This document shows positions 1-5,860 of a DNA stretch of 5,978 bases, in pieces. Each line of letters starts with the position of its first letter. Position 1 is the first letter of the stretch. The stretch comes from an uncultured Collinsella sp. GTDB lineage: Bacteria > Actinomycetota > Coriobacteriia > Coriobacteriales > Coriobacteriaceae. The stretch is from assembly GCA_900545445.1 (NCBI GenBank), contig UQZH01000076.1, positions 1 to 5,978 on the forward strand. Reading direction: 5' to 3'. The notes under the pieces are model-generated. The model worked only from the letters and a program-made list of their open reading frames with translations. It was not told the DNA's origin and did no database searches. Made by a program: the position numbers and the translations under genes.

Positions 1-79
1 GCTTGCGGGCGAAAAGGTGGAACTCACTTATCGGTCGATGATTTCAATCCTGCGGATGGCCGATGTTCTTCGCAAATAA
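1..79 (+). CDS. 3' end of an unidentified gene (partial)
   Basis: Reading from base 2, an open frame gives about 25 residues ending in SMISILRMADVLRK and a TAA stop at 77-79. The stop lies five bases before a strong hairpin terminator, which is what the end of a real plus-strand gene should look like. The visible tail is basic and amphipathic (RSMISILRMADVLRK), consistent with a C-terminal helix. I do not recognise the family and the fragment is too short to assign a function. It converges on murB, so the two genes share the terminator region. Confidence 0.5.
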   Translation, partial: LAGEKVELTYRSMISILRMADVLRK

Positions 80-84
80 ATGAA

Positions 85-118
85 AACGGGACAAGTGAGC
101 TACATCACTTGTCCCGTT
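85..118. terminator. Bidirectional intrinsic terminator with perfect 14-bp stem
   Basis: AACGGGACAAGTGA (85-98) pairs perfectly with TCACTTGTCCCGTT (105-118) around a 6-base loop, GCTACA. On the plus strand it follows the stop codon of the upstream gene and is trailed by ATTAATTA, a weak U tract. On the minus strand it lies 29 nt after the murB stop and is trailed by TTCATTTATTT, with the A/T pairs at the stem base adding further T residues. It should therefore terminate both convergent transcripts, and more strongly for murB. Confidence 0.85.
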
Positions 119-147
119 ATTAATTAAAGTGGACCGCGGCGAGCGGG

Positions 148-1110
148 CTATAAAAATTCGCCTACTCGGTGGACTTCGGGTTGTAGGTCTACTCCGAATT
201 GGTCCTTGACGGTTGCCTGGATGTGGCGGATGAGTTCGTCGACGTCGGCGGCGGTGGCGTGGTCGGCGTTGACGATGAAGCCGCAGTGTTTTTCGCTCAC
301 CTGCGCGCCGCCGACAGCATGGCCGCGCAGGCCGGCATCCATGATGAGCTTGCCGGCAAAGTAGCCCTCGGGGCGCTTGAAGGTGGAGCCGGCGCTCGGC
401 ATGTCGAGCGGCTGCTTGTCCTCGCGGCGCTGGCGGTAGTCGTCCATGTCGGCCTTGATCATCGCGGCGTTGCCCGGGGCGAGATTGAAGGTGGCCGAAA
501 GCACGGTAAAGCCGTCGTCGGCGATGCGGCTCTTGCGATAGCCCAGGTTAAGCTCGTCGACATCGAACTCGATGATGCTGCCGCTGCCGCGGGTGCCGTC
601 GTCGAGCATGCGGGCGGGCTTGTAGACGCGCACAGACTCCAGCACATCGGCCATGCAGGCGCCATAGGCGCCGGCGTTCATGTAGCAGGCGCCGCCGACC
701 GATCCGGGGATACCCGAGATGGGCTCCATGCCGGTGAGACCGGCCTCGGCTGCTGCCGCGGCGACATCGGAAAGTAGGGCGCCGGCTGCTGCCGTGACGT
801 GCGTGCCGTTGACCGTAATGTCGGAGAGGCCCTCGCCCAGCGCCACGACGACGCCGCGGATGCCCTTGTCACCGACGAGCAGGTCGGAGCCGTTGCCCAC
901 GATGGTGAGGGGCAGATCGCAGCGATAACAGGTATCGAGCGTGGCGACGAGGCCCTGCTCGGTATCGGGCGTGACAAAGACGTCGGCCGGGCCGCCGATC
1001 TTAAACGTGGTGTGCTCGCGCATGGGCTCGCTCATCAACACGTTGTCCTCGCCGGCAACACCGGCGAGCGCGCAGAGCAGGTCCTCGTTAAAAAAGTCAT
1101 TCTCGTGCAT
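148..1110 (-). CDS. murB: UDP-N-acetylenolpyruvoylglucosamine reductase MurB
   Basis: Cytoplasmic FAD enzyme that reduces UDP-GlcNAc-enolpyruvate to UDP-MurNAc with NADPH, the second committed step of peptidoglycan precursor synthesis. In the 320-aa product the FAD-binding signatures appear in order: HTTFKIGGPAD (33-43), VGNGSDLLVGDKGIRG (71-86) and SGIPGSVGGACYMNAGAYG (132-150). The catalytic C-terminal domain carries GYRKS (190-194), the proton-donor serine in AGSTFKRP (Ser242), GGAQVSEKHCGFIVN (267-281) and QPEVH with the conserved Glu312. The short linker after GYRKS is like the Gram-positive, type II enzymes. The ATG at 1110 is preferred because AAGGCGGA lies 7 nt upstream (1118-1125). 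A TTG at 1155 would add 15 residues (335 aa), but it overlaps a likely -10 box. The gene is divergent from the LacI-type gene and stands alone on its strand in this window. Confidence 0.96.
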   Translation of the reverse strand: MHENDFFNEDLLCALAGVAGEDNVLMSEPMREHTTFKIGGPADVFVTPDTEQGLVATLDTCYRCDLPLTIVGNGSDLLVGDKGIRGVVVALGEGLSDITVNGTHVTAAAGALLSDVAAAAAEAGLTGMEPISGIPGSVGGACYMNAGAYGACMADVLESVRVYKPARMLDDGTRGSGSIIEFDVDELNLGYRKSRIADDGFTVLSATFNLAPGNAAMIKADMDDYRQRREDKQPLDMPSAGSTFKRPEGYFAGKLIMDAGLRGHAVGGAQVSEKHCGFIVNADHATAADVDELIRHIQATVKDQFGVDLQPEVHRVGEFL

Positions 1111-1153
1111 ACGAATATCCGCCTTATGGTGGTCGTTTTCATCAATCGAATGC

Positions 1154-1159
1154 AATATA
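1154..1159 (-). promoter_or_regulatory. Candidate -10 box of the murB promoter
   Basis: On the minus strand the hexamer TATATT (5 of 6 to TATAAT) lies about 44 nt upstream of the favoured murB ATG. Transcription would start near 1146-1148, leaving a leader of about 36 nt that contains the AAGGCGGA ribosome binding site. No good -35 hexamer is visible at 16-18 bp. Confidence 0.4.
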
Positions 1160-1191
1160 CCCCACCCGGACGGATTTGGTGCGCTGGCGGC

Positions 1192-1230
1192 GATAAAACA
1201 GCCGTCTACCGGATTGGTAAAGTGTTTATC
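1192..1230. promoter_or_regulatory. Nested inverted repeats in the murB / LacI-type intergenic region (candidate operator)
   Basis: GATAAAACA (1192-1200) faces TGTTTATC (1223-1230), an inverted pair with one extra A in the left arm. Inside it lies TACC-GGATT-GGTA (1207-1219), a perfect 4-bp inverted repeat with a 5-bp centre. Both sit between the divergent promoters, where a LacI-type autoregulator would be expected to bind. Neither has the even-spaced central CG typical of classic LacI/PurR operators, so assignment to this regulator is a guess. Confidence 0.3.
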
Positions 1231-1252
1231 ATCGAGGTAGAGGGACGGTCGC

Positions 1253-1258
1253 TATACT
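1253..1258 (+). promoter_or_regulatory. Candidate -10 box of the LacI-type gene
   Basis: TATACT (5 of 6 to consensus) lies 35 nt before the ATG, so a start near 1265 would give a leader of about 29 nt. The hexamer at the proper -35 distance is poor, so this would be a weak or activator-dependent promoter. Confidence 0.4.
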
Positions 1259-1293
1259 TTCAAGAGATTGCGCGAATACTCGGAAGGAGCGAG

Positions 1294-2322
1294 ATGGGCA
1301 ACAAAGTTACTCTCAAGCAGATTGCCCAGGAGGTGGGGCTTTCCCCCTCGTCGGTCTCGCTTGTTCTCAATAATCGGCCCTGCCGCATCTCGGAAGAAAA
1401 CCGCAAGCTCATCAAGGAGGTCGCGGCGCGCAACCACTATGTCCCTAACCAGATCGCGCGCAGCCTGGTCATGCGCGAGTCACGCACGCTGGGCCTTATC
1501 GTTCCCAATATCGAGAGCCGCTTTTTCGCCTCGCTCGCCGGCAGCTTGGAAAAGCGCTGCCGCGAGGACGGTTACGCGCTCTTTATTACCAGCTCGGGTG
1601 GAAGTGCCGACGACGATCTTGAGCTGCTGCGCCAGCTGGTGACGCGCGGCGTCGACGGCGTCTTTCTGGTGGTGGGTGACGAGTTCTCCGACGACCGCGC
1701 CCTGCGCGAAGAAGTCAGCCATCTGCCCATACCGGCGGTAATGGTCGACCGTGCCATTGAGGGGCTCGAGTGCGACAAGGTGATGTTCGACCACGAGATG
1801 GGTGGCTACATGGCTACCCGCTATCTGATCGAGCAGGGTCACCGTCGCATTGCTTGCTTGGTTAATGCTCGCCGTTCCAATACGGGTCGTAAACGTCTTG
1901 CCGGCTACGAGCGTGCGCTGCGCGAGGTTGGCCTGCCGATCGACGCACGTTTGGAGTTTGAGAGCGAGTACTACATTCCGAGCGCATACGAGGCGTCGGA
2001 GGCGGTGCTCGCAACTGATGCCACCGCTGTGTTCGCAAGTTCGGATAACATCGCCCTCGGTCTGCTCAAGCGCTTGCACGAGATGGGGAAGAGCATTCCG
2101 GGCGACATTTCGGTGGTGAGTTACGACAACTCGGCCGCCGACGTTCTCTTTGAGCCGGCGCTGACCGCGATTGAGCAGGATCCTGGTATCCTCGCGGAGC
2201 ATGCTTTTGGCTGCATGTCCAAGCGCCTTGCCGGTAGGGGCGGTAGACGTGCCGAAGAAGTCGTTCTGGAGCCGGCGCTTATCGTGAAGGGCAGCGTGCT
2301 CGATCTTACCGAATGTAGCTAA
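1294..2322 (+). CDS. LacI-family transcriptional regulator
   Basis: A 342-aa protein of standard LacI/GalR length that probably represses sugar-use genes and dissociates on binding a sugar or sugar phosphate. Residues 5-27 form the helix-turn-helix (VTLKQIAQEVGLSPSSVSLVLNN). The hinge helix IARSL is at 54-58, with the minor-groove leucine at 58, and is followed by LGLIVPNI (66-73), the first strand of the periplasmic-binding-protein-like effector domain. Further family marks are GVDGVFLV, a YLIEQGHRRIACL segment, the VFASSDNIALGLL segment and ISVVSYDNSAADVLFEPALTAIEQD. ATG 1294 is chosen because AAGGAG lies 4 nt upstream and translation starts directly before the DNA-binding domain. The frame stays open upstream as far as 799, but that stretch is antisense to murB. 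The effector cannot be read from sequence. The closest candidate target is its own divergent promoter region. Confidence 0.93.
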   Translation: MGNKVTLKQIAQEVGLSPSSVSLVLNNRPCRISEENRKLIKEVAARNHYVPNQIARSLVMRESRTLGLIVPNIESRFFASLAGSLEKRCREDGYALFITSSGGSADDDLELLRQLVTRGVDGVFLVVGDEFSDDRALREEVSHLPIPAVMVDRAIEGLECDKVMFDHEMGGYMATRYLIEQGHRRIACLVNARRSNTGRKRLAGYERALREVGLPIDARLEFESEYYIPSAYEASEAVLATDATAVFASSDNIALGLLKRLHEMGKSIPGDISVVSYDNSAADVLFEPALTAIEQDPGILAEHAFGCMSKRLAGRGGRRAEEVVLEPALIVKGSVLDLTECS

Positions 2323-2351
2323 GCGTACTTGTTTGTTTGCATAGATTGCAT

Positions 2352-2368
2352 GCGGAGTGTCCGCTTTT
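2352..2368 (+). terminator. Short hairpin with T run after the LacI-type gene
   Basis: GCGGA-GTG-TCCGC (2352-2364) forms a five-pair GC-rich stem with a 3-nt loop, followed at once by TTTT (2365-2368). It lies 30 nt after the stop codon at 2322. The stem is short, so termination may be partial. Confidence 0.5.
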
Positions 2369-2452
2369 CCCCGGCCCTCGTCCGTGAACTCTTCCGCTGG
2401 GCGAGCTATAGACGCCGCGCACCGATAGGGTAAGGCGGCGGCTTGAAATTGG

Positions 2453-2461
2453 TGCTATATT
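2453..2461 (+). promoter_or_regulatory. Extended -10 promoter of the 162-aa gene
   Basis: TG-C-TATATT is an extended -10 element 37 nt before the ATG at 2499. Transcription would start near 2468. There is no recognisable -35 at 17 bp (AGGCGG), as is common for extended -10 promoters. A GC-rich inverted repeat (CGCCGC at 2413-2418, GCGGCG at 2435-2440, 16-nt loop) lies just upstream and has no T run. Confidence 0.5.
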
Positions 2462-2498
2462 CAGCTTGAGTTGTTTAATGCTAGTACGGGAGGCTGAT

Positions 2499-2987
2499 AT
2501 GGGGCTGTTCAAGAAGAAAAACCCGCAGGATGCCTTTGATCCCGATGTGTTTACCATCACGGATACGATTTTGGACCCGCCGCGGTTTACATTTTTGCCG
2601 GCTATCTACCAGGATGCCACGCGCCGCAAGTGGGCTGTGCATCAACGCGGTGGCGAGCCGAAGATTTTTGACTATGCGGACGTGTTGCAGTGCGAAGTGG
2701 CCGAGGCGGGCGATCCGGAGGCCGAAGAAGCGGTCTCTAAACAGGAATTTGCCCAGCGTATCCTGGCAAATCCTGCCAAGGCAGCAAAAATAAATGCTGC
2801 CAAGCGTAATATGTGTCTTGGTATGGGCGTTGTTGTGGCGGTTCAGACGGGAAAAGACGAGGTTTCCAAATTAGAGATTCCCGTTATGACCGACGAAGTC
2901 AAACGCGATTCAAGTCTATATAAGTCGTATCGGAATGTCGCCGAGAAGATCAAGGCAGAATTTGATGCCATGGGAGGGCTGGCCTAA
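2499..2987 (+). CDS. Small cytoplasmic protein of unknown function, weakly DUF4428-like
   Basis: A 162-aa protein that I cannot name. It begins MGLFKKKNPQDAF and has no signal peptide or clear membrane segment. Residues 33-67 (FLPAIYQDATRRKWAVHQRG and on to FDYADVLQCEV) followed by residues 128-160 (VMTDEVKRDSSLYKSYRNVA and on) resemble, from memory, the small beta-rich C-terminal domain seen in DUF4428 proteins. The cysteine-rich N-terminal zinc ribbon of those proteins is absent here. The region in between (73-108) is charged and alanine-rich, probably helical. Start ATG 2499 has GGGAGG 5 nt upstream; an in-frame TTG 33 nt earlier lacks a binding site. It has its own extended -10 promoter. 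Only 38 nt without a terminator separate it from the first GntR gene, so readthrough into the regulators is possible. Confidence 0.8.
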   Translation: MGLFKKKNPQDAFDPDVFTITDTILDPPRFTFLPAIYQDATRRKWAVHQRGGEPKIFDYADVLQCEVAEAGDPEAEEAVSKQEFAQRILANPAKAAKINAAKRNMCLGMGVVVAVQTGKDEVSKLEIPVMTDEVKRDSSLYKSYRNVAEKIKAEFDAMGGLA

Positions 2988-3025
2988 TTTTGGCGGCATA
3001 CGTTTCTGAATGAGGAGTCTGTGCA

Positions 3026-3793
3026 ATGGCAGGCGAATCTTATGCAATTCCCCCCAAAGATCATGCTGTTGAGGGAATTCTTTGGTATATCCAGCACCAT
3101 CAGCTTGCCGGCGGCGATCGCCTGCCGGCCGAGCGCGTGCTGTGCGAAGAGATTGGCGTTTCGCGTACGGCGTTGCGTGCCGGTATCACGCGGCTTATCT
3201 CGTGTGGAACGCTCGAGAGCCGTCGCGGATCGGGCACGTATGTGTGTCCTCCCAAGCCGCTGAACATCTTCCAGGAAACGTATAACTTTTCCGATGCTGT
3301 GCGGACTGCCGGCCTGCACCCCTCTTCTCGTCTGGTTTCCACCGGGACCATCGAGGCGGATGAGGCGCTTGCCGACAAGCTTGGGGTGGCTGTAGGCGCT
3401 CCCTTGCTCCGCATGCAGCGCGTTCGACTTATTGAGGGCGAGCCGGCGTCAATCGAGACCGCTCACGTTAACCTGTCCCTGTGCCCATCGCTTCCCGAGC
3501 ACGATTTTGAGTGTGAGAGCCTTTACGATGTCTTGCTCAAAGAAGGTGGCGTGCGCGTTGAGCATGGACGTGAGCATATCTCCATCTCGCGTTTGAACGT
3601 CGAAGAGGCCGAGCTGCTCCAGCAAGAAGAGGGAACGCCGGTGTTCTATGAGAGCTCGATCGAATTTGATAAGGACATGCGTTTTGTGGAGCATTGCAAA
3701 TCGGTGATTTTGCCCACAAAGTTCCGCTTTGCCGATAACGGCGAAGAGAACGGCATGAGGAGCGTGGCAGGTGAACAATGGCTGAAACAGTAG
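3026..3793 (+). CDS. GntR-family (HutC subfamily) regulator with UTRA domain, first of a pair
   Basis: A 255-aa transcription factor. Residues 12-75 form the GntR winged helix-turn-helix: GGDRLPAERVLCEEIGVSRT (29-48), recognition helix SRTALRAGITRL (46-57) and the wing LESRRGSGTYV (63-73). Residues from about 82 to 235 form a UTRA effector domain, with GVAVGAPLLRMQRVRLIEGEP (start at 120), the ETAHVN strand (144-149) and a closing strand VEHCKSVILPTKFRF (221-235). UTRA domains usually bind small metabolites, often sugar phosphates, which fits the SIS-domain genes downstream. The start is supported by GAGGAG 8 nt upstream of the ATG. The end overlaps the start of the second GntR gene by 16 nt, so the two are translationally linked. 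A tail of about 20 residues after the UTRA domain is not expected to be structured. The ligand is unknown. Confidence 0.93.
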   Translation: MAGESYAIPPKDHAVEGILWYIQHHQLAGGDRLPAERVLCEEIGVSRTALRAGITRLISCGTLESRRGSGTYVCPPKPLNIFQETYNFSDAVRTAGLHPSSRLVSTGTIEADEALADKLGVAVGAPLLRMQRVRLIEGEPASIETAHVNLSLCPSLPEHDFECESLYDVLLKEGGVRVEHGREHISISRLNVEEAELLQQEEGTPVFYESSIEFDKDMRFVEHCKSVILPTKFRFADNGEENGMRSVAGEQWLKQ

Positions 3794-4491
3794 ATGCCAC
3801 CCCGGTTTATATGCGCATTCGACGCTGCATCGAGGAACGTATCGAGCGCGGTGCATATCCCACGGGTTCCATGATTCCGTCCGAAAAAGACCTCGCCGAG
3901 GAATTTGGTACGACACGCTTGACCATCCGAAGCGCTGTCGATGAGCTGGTTCGACGCGGGCAGATTCGCCGTGTTCGGGGAAAAGGTGCCTTTGTGGCGC
4001 AGAAAGTACCTGCTTTTTTTGAACGCACGGTCGGTTTCCGTGAATCGGTCCGTGCTTCGGGCGGCGAGCCGTCCGTCCGTATTCTCGCGCGTTCCAAGCG
4101 TTATGCGGGGCCATATTACGCCGACCTGTTTGGCATCGCCGAGGACGACCTGCTCTATTCCGTTCGACGCCTGAACTGCATAAACGGTAGCCCCGTATCG
4201 ATTGAGACGGCGCTGATTCCCTGCCTGCTGTTCCCAACCATCGAAGATATTGACGTGTCGGTCTTCAGTTTGTACGAGACCTATGAGATGCTGGGCCGAA
4301 AGCCAGTCATGGCACAGGAAAAGCTCGATATCGAGGCACTGGGCGCACGAGATGCCGGCCTCCTTGGACTGGAACAGGGCGATCTTGTTTTGCTTTTGGA
4401 ATGCGTGAGCTATGACGCGAGCGGTCAGGCTATCGAGTATGTAAAGTCCTTCAATCGTGGCGATACGGGCGGCTACACCTATACGTACTAG
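3778..4491 (+). CDS. GntR-family (HutC subfamily) regulator with UTRA domain, second of a pair
   Basis: A 237-aa protein with the classic family start PVYMRIRRCIEERIERGAYP (9-28), then SMIPSEKDLAEEFGTTRLTI (31-50) and the wing IRRVRGKGAFVAQK (63-76), i.e. an intact winged helix-turn-helix. The UTRA domain covers about 83-234: FRESVRASGGEPSVRILARS (87-106), RRLNCINGSPVSIETALIP (130-148), GLEQGDLVLLLECVSYDASG (197-216) and IEYVKSFNRGD (219-229). It is a distant paralogue of the preceding gene: domain order is the same but the recognition helix differs (TTRLTIRSAVDEL against SRTALRAGITRL). ATG 3778 has AGGTG 4 nt upstream and lies inside the end of the first gene, suggesting translational coupling and possibly balanced amounts of the two proteins. 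The gene immediately precedes the regulatory region of the SIS-domain gene, its most likely target. Confidence 0.94.
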   Translation: MAETVDATPVYMRIRRCIEERIERGAYPTGSMIPSEKDLAEEFGTTRLTIRSAVDELVRRGQIRRVRGKGAFVAQKVPAFFERTVGFRESVRASGGEPSVRILARSKRYAGPYYADLFGIAEDDLLYSVRRLNCINGSPVSIETALIPCLLFPTIEDIDVSVFSLYETYEMLGRKPVMAQEKLDIEALGARDAGLLGLEQGDLVLLLECVSYDASGQAIEYVKSFNRGDTGGYTYTY

Positions 4492-4517
4492 CTGGTGTTT
4501 TGTGAATAACGCCTGGG

Positions 4518-4531
4518 AAACTAACTAGTTT
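4518..4531. promoter_or_regulatory. AAACTA-AC-TAGTTT inverted repeat
   Basis: Six paired bases on each side of a 2-bp centre; alternatively read as the perfect palindrome AACTAGTT (4523-4530). It lies 26 nt after the second GntR stop, with no GC-rich stem or T run suited to termination, so a protein-binding site is more likely. It could be a third, weaker site of the regulators. Confidence 0.3.
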
Positions 4532-4559
4532 TGATCGTTGGGTCAGCTGTATATACAAC
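4531..4559 (+). promoter_or_regulatory. Tentative promoter of the SIS-domain gene
   Basis: TTGATC (4531-4536, 4 of 6 to TTGACA), 17 bp, then TACAAC (4554-4559, 4 of 6 to TATAAT). The -10 element would overlap the TGTATATACA palindrome, a normal arrangement for repression. The hexamers are weak and other starts in this AT-rich region, such as TACTAA at 4657-4662, cannot be excluded. Confidence 0.25.
4548..4557. promoter_or_regulatory. Perfect palindrome matching a HutC-type operator
   Basis: TGTATATACA is identical to its reverse complement. Its core GTATATAC fits GT-N-TA-N-AC, the operator pattern described for the HutC subfamily of GntR regulators. It lies 57 nt after the HutC-type gene pair and 127 nt before the SIS-domain gene. 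Which of the two regulators binds is not evident. Confidence 0.55.
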
Positions 4560-4614
4560 CTTACAGGGCTCAAAATCGACCGTTCGCCGAAGGGAATAAA
4601 TTAATCGACAAAGA

Positions 4615-4623
4615 GGTATCAAA
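4615..4623 (+). promoter_or_regulatory. Operator half-site GGTATCAAA, direct repeat of the downstream site
   Basis: GGTATCAAA here repeats exactly at 4648-4656 in the same orientation, 33 bp away (about three helical turns). The mirror arm is missing, so this is a half-site. The spacing puts both copies on the same face of the DNA. Confidence 0.35.
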
Positions 4624-4644
4624 AAGCCGTAACCTGTAATCGTG

Positions 4645-4663
4645 ATTGGTATCAAATACTAAT
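4645..4663. promoter_or_regulatory. 19-bp near-palindrome, candidate GntR operator at the ribosome binding site
   Basis: ATTGGTATCAAATACTAAT has seven of eight arm positions paired around the centre CAA; only G4648/T4660 mismatches. The TTGGTAT half resembles operator halves of NagR/DasR-like HutC regulators as I remember them. It ends 10 nt before the GAGGTGAG ribosome binding site (4674-4681), so bound protein would block transcription into the SIS-domain gene. Confidence 0.5.
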
Positions 4664-4684
4664 GATTTGTTGCGAGGTGAGACG

Positions 4685-5800
4685 ATGAAGATGCTCGATT
4701 ACGTTCAACTCGCCCATGTGCGTATGGGAGAGAACCTCGAGCGTTCGTCTGAGCTGGTGGCGCAGCTCGTTGATATTTTCCAGTCCGGTTCTTTTGACGC
4801 GCTGCGCATCGTTGCTTCGGGTTCGTCGCGCCATGCCGCCGATTGCGCCCGCGATTACCTGCAAGATGCGCTGCAGATGCAAGTGTCCGTTGTGACGCCC
4901 GAGGCCTTCGTCGATTTTGAACACACCTATCCGCAGCATGCGCTCAACATCGCCGTCTCGCAGAGTGGTTATTCGACCAATACGATTGCGGCGCTCGATT
5001 ACATGCGCGCACACGATATGGCTGCAGTTGCGCTTACGGCAAACGTCGAGGCACCCATCAAGGAGCACACTGACATCGTTCTTGACTACGGTGTGGGCGT
5101 CGAGTCGGTGGACTTTGTGACTCTGGGCGTCGAGGTTCTCGTTGAGTACCTGGTGCTCTTTGGTATTTACGGCGGTCAGGCGCGCGGAACGATTGACGCC
5201 AAGGGCGTTGCCCAGCGTCTTGACGACCTGCGCGAGGCTATCCAGGCCAATGCCGTGATGTGCAAGACCGCCGAGGCATATGTCCAAGGCCACATGCTCG
5301 AGCTTTCTGAGCACATGCCCGCCATGGTCGTCGGCAACGGACCCAACTATGGCGTTGCCGAAGAGGCAGCGCTCAAGCTGAGCGAGACCATCAAGATTCC
5401 TGCCATGCATCACGAAGGCGAGGAGTTCGTCCACGGTCCCGAGATGCAGATCGTTCCGGGCTATCTGGTGTTTATTGTCGACGATCCGCAGGGGTCGGAG
5501 CGTCTTGCGAATATCGCCGATGCGCTATCGAACGTTACGACAAAAACGGTGCTGCTCACGGCCCATCCCAGGGGTAGGGCTCACGAGGTTGCGGTGCCTC
5601 AGGTGGCTCCGCTGCTCAGCGCAATTCCCAATCTTGTGTTCTTCCAGACGATTGCGGCAATGATCGCCGAGCGTCTGAAGTCATGGGACGTGCACCCGTA
5701 TCTCGATGCCGTCTCCAAGCAAATGGAGGTCAAGGCAGAGGGCTACGAAGAGTCAGTCAATGCGCTTAAGGCCAAAGCGGCCGAGTGTTACGGAATGTAA
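4685..5800 (+). CDS. Tandem SIS-domain sugar-phosphate enzyme (deglycase/isomerase type)
   Basis: A 371-aa cytoplasmic protein with two SIS (sugar isomerase) domains. The first has VASGSSRHAADCARDYL (43-59) and the phosphate loop SQSGYSTNT (92-100). The second has GNGPNYGVAEEAALKLSET (217-235) and GEEFVHGPE (245-253). Glu234 and His250 are 16 residues apart, exactly as the catalytic Glu488/His504 of GlmS and, as I recall, Glu214/His230 of the fructose-asparagine deglycase FraB. The N-terminal glutaminase domain of GlmS is absent, so it is not a full glucosamine-6-phosphate synthase. It probably cleaves or isomerises a 6-phosphorylated amino sugar or Amadori compound, such as fructoselysine- or glucoselysine-6-phosphate. 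ATG 4685 follows AGGTG at 5 nt; an in-frame TTG at 4646 lies inside the operator and is rejected. Two UTRA regulators lie upstream and a second SIS-type gene 60 nt downstream. The substrate is inferred from family and context only. Confidence 0.9.
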   Translation: MKMLDYVQLAHVRMGENLERSSELVAQLVDIFQSGSFDALRIVASGSSRHAADCARDYLQDALQMQVSVVTPEAFVDFEHTYPQHALNIAVSQSGYSTNTIAALDYMRAHDMAAVALTANVEAPIKEHTDIVLDYGVGVESVDFVTLGVEVLVEYLVLFGIYGGQARGTIDAKGVAQRLDDLREAIQANAVMCKTAEAYVQGHMLELSEHMPAMVVGNGPNYGVAEEAALKLSETIKIPAMHHEGEEFVHGPEMQIVPGYLVFIVDDPQGSERLANIADALSNVTTKTVLLTAHPRGRAHEVAVPQVAPLLSAIPNLVFFQTIAAMIAERLKSWDVHPYLDAVSKQMEVKAEGYEESVNALKAKAAECYGM

Positions 5801-5810
5801 GCGGGTTTTG

Positions 5811-5845
5811 ATGCCCGTTGGCATGGGGGATGTGGAAACAACCCC
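5811..5845 (+). other. Small hairpins in the spacer between the two SIS-type genes
   Basis: ATGCC-CGTT-GGCAT (5811-5824) is a perfect five-pair stem with a 4-nt loop, followed by GGGG (5825-5828) able to pair with CCCC (5842-5845). There is no T run after either, so these are not standard terminators; they might affect mRNA stability or relative expression. The next ribosome binding site starts right after. Confidence 0.3.
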
Positions 5846-5860
5846 AGAAAGGAGAGACAA

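Noticed and set aside
199..777. 192-aa plus-strand open frame antisense to murB
   Set aside because: It lies fully inside murB on the other strand, is a low-complexity Ala/Gly/Val-rich shadow of a GC-rich gene, and has no ribosome binding site or recognisable motif.
799..1293. N-terminal extension of the LacI-type gene by 165 codons
   Set aside because: The stretch is antisense to murB and to the intergenic region. The helix-turn-helix begins right after ATG 1294, which has its own ribosome binding site, and the family length fits 342 aa.
2413..2440. CGCCGC...GCGGCG hairpin as a terminator
   Set aside because: The stem is 6 bp with a 16-nt loop and is followed by GCTTGAAATT with no T run, just upstream of a promoter; it is probably chance in GC-rich DNA.
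3449..4237. 262-aa minus-strand open frame across both GntR genes
   Set aside because: It runs antisense to two clear regulator genes, has no family motif and is a compositional shadow.
4646..4684. Earlier TTG start for the SIS-domain gene
   Set aside because: The TTG lies inside the operator-like palindrome and has no ribosome binding site, while ATG 4685 has AGGTG at 5 nt.
4652..5434. 260-aa minus-strand open frame opposite the SIS-domain gene
   Set aside because: The plus-strand gene has diagnostic SIS motifs; the reverse frame has none.
4685..5800. Annotation as GlmS (glucosamine-6-phosphate synthase)
   Set aside because: The SIS region is related, but there is no N-terminal glutaminase domain with its Cys2 nucleophile, and the C-terminus lacks the typical GlmS ending.
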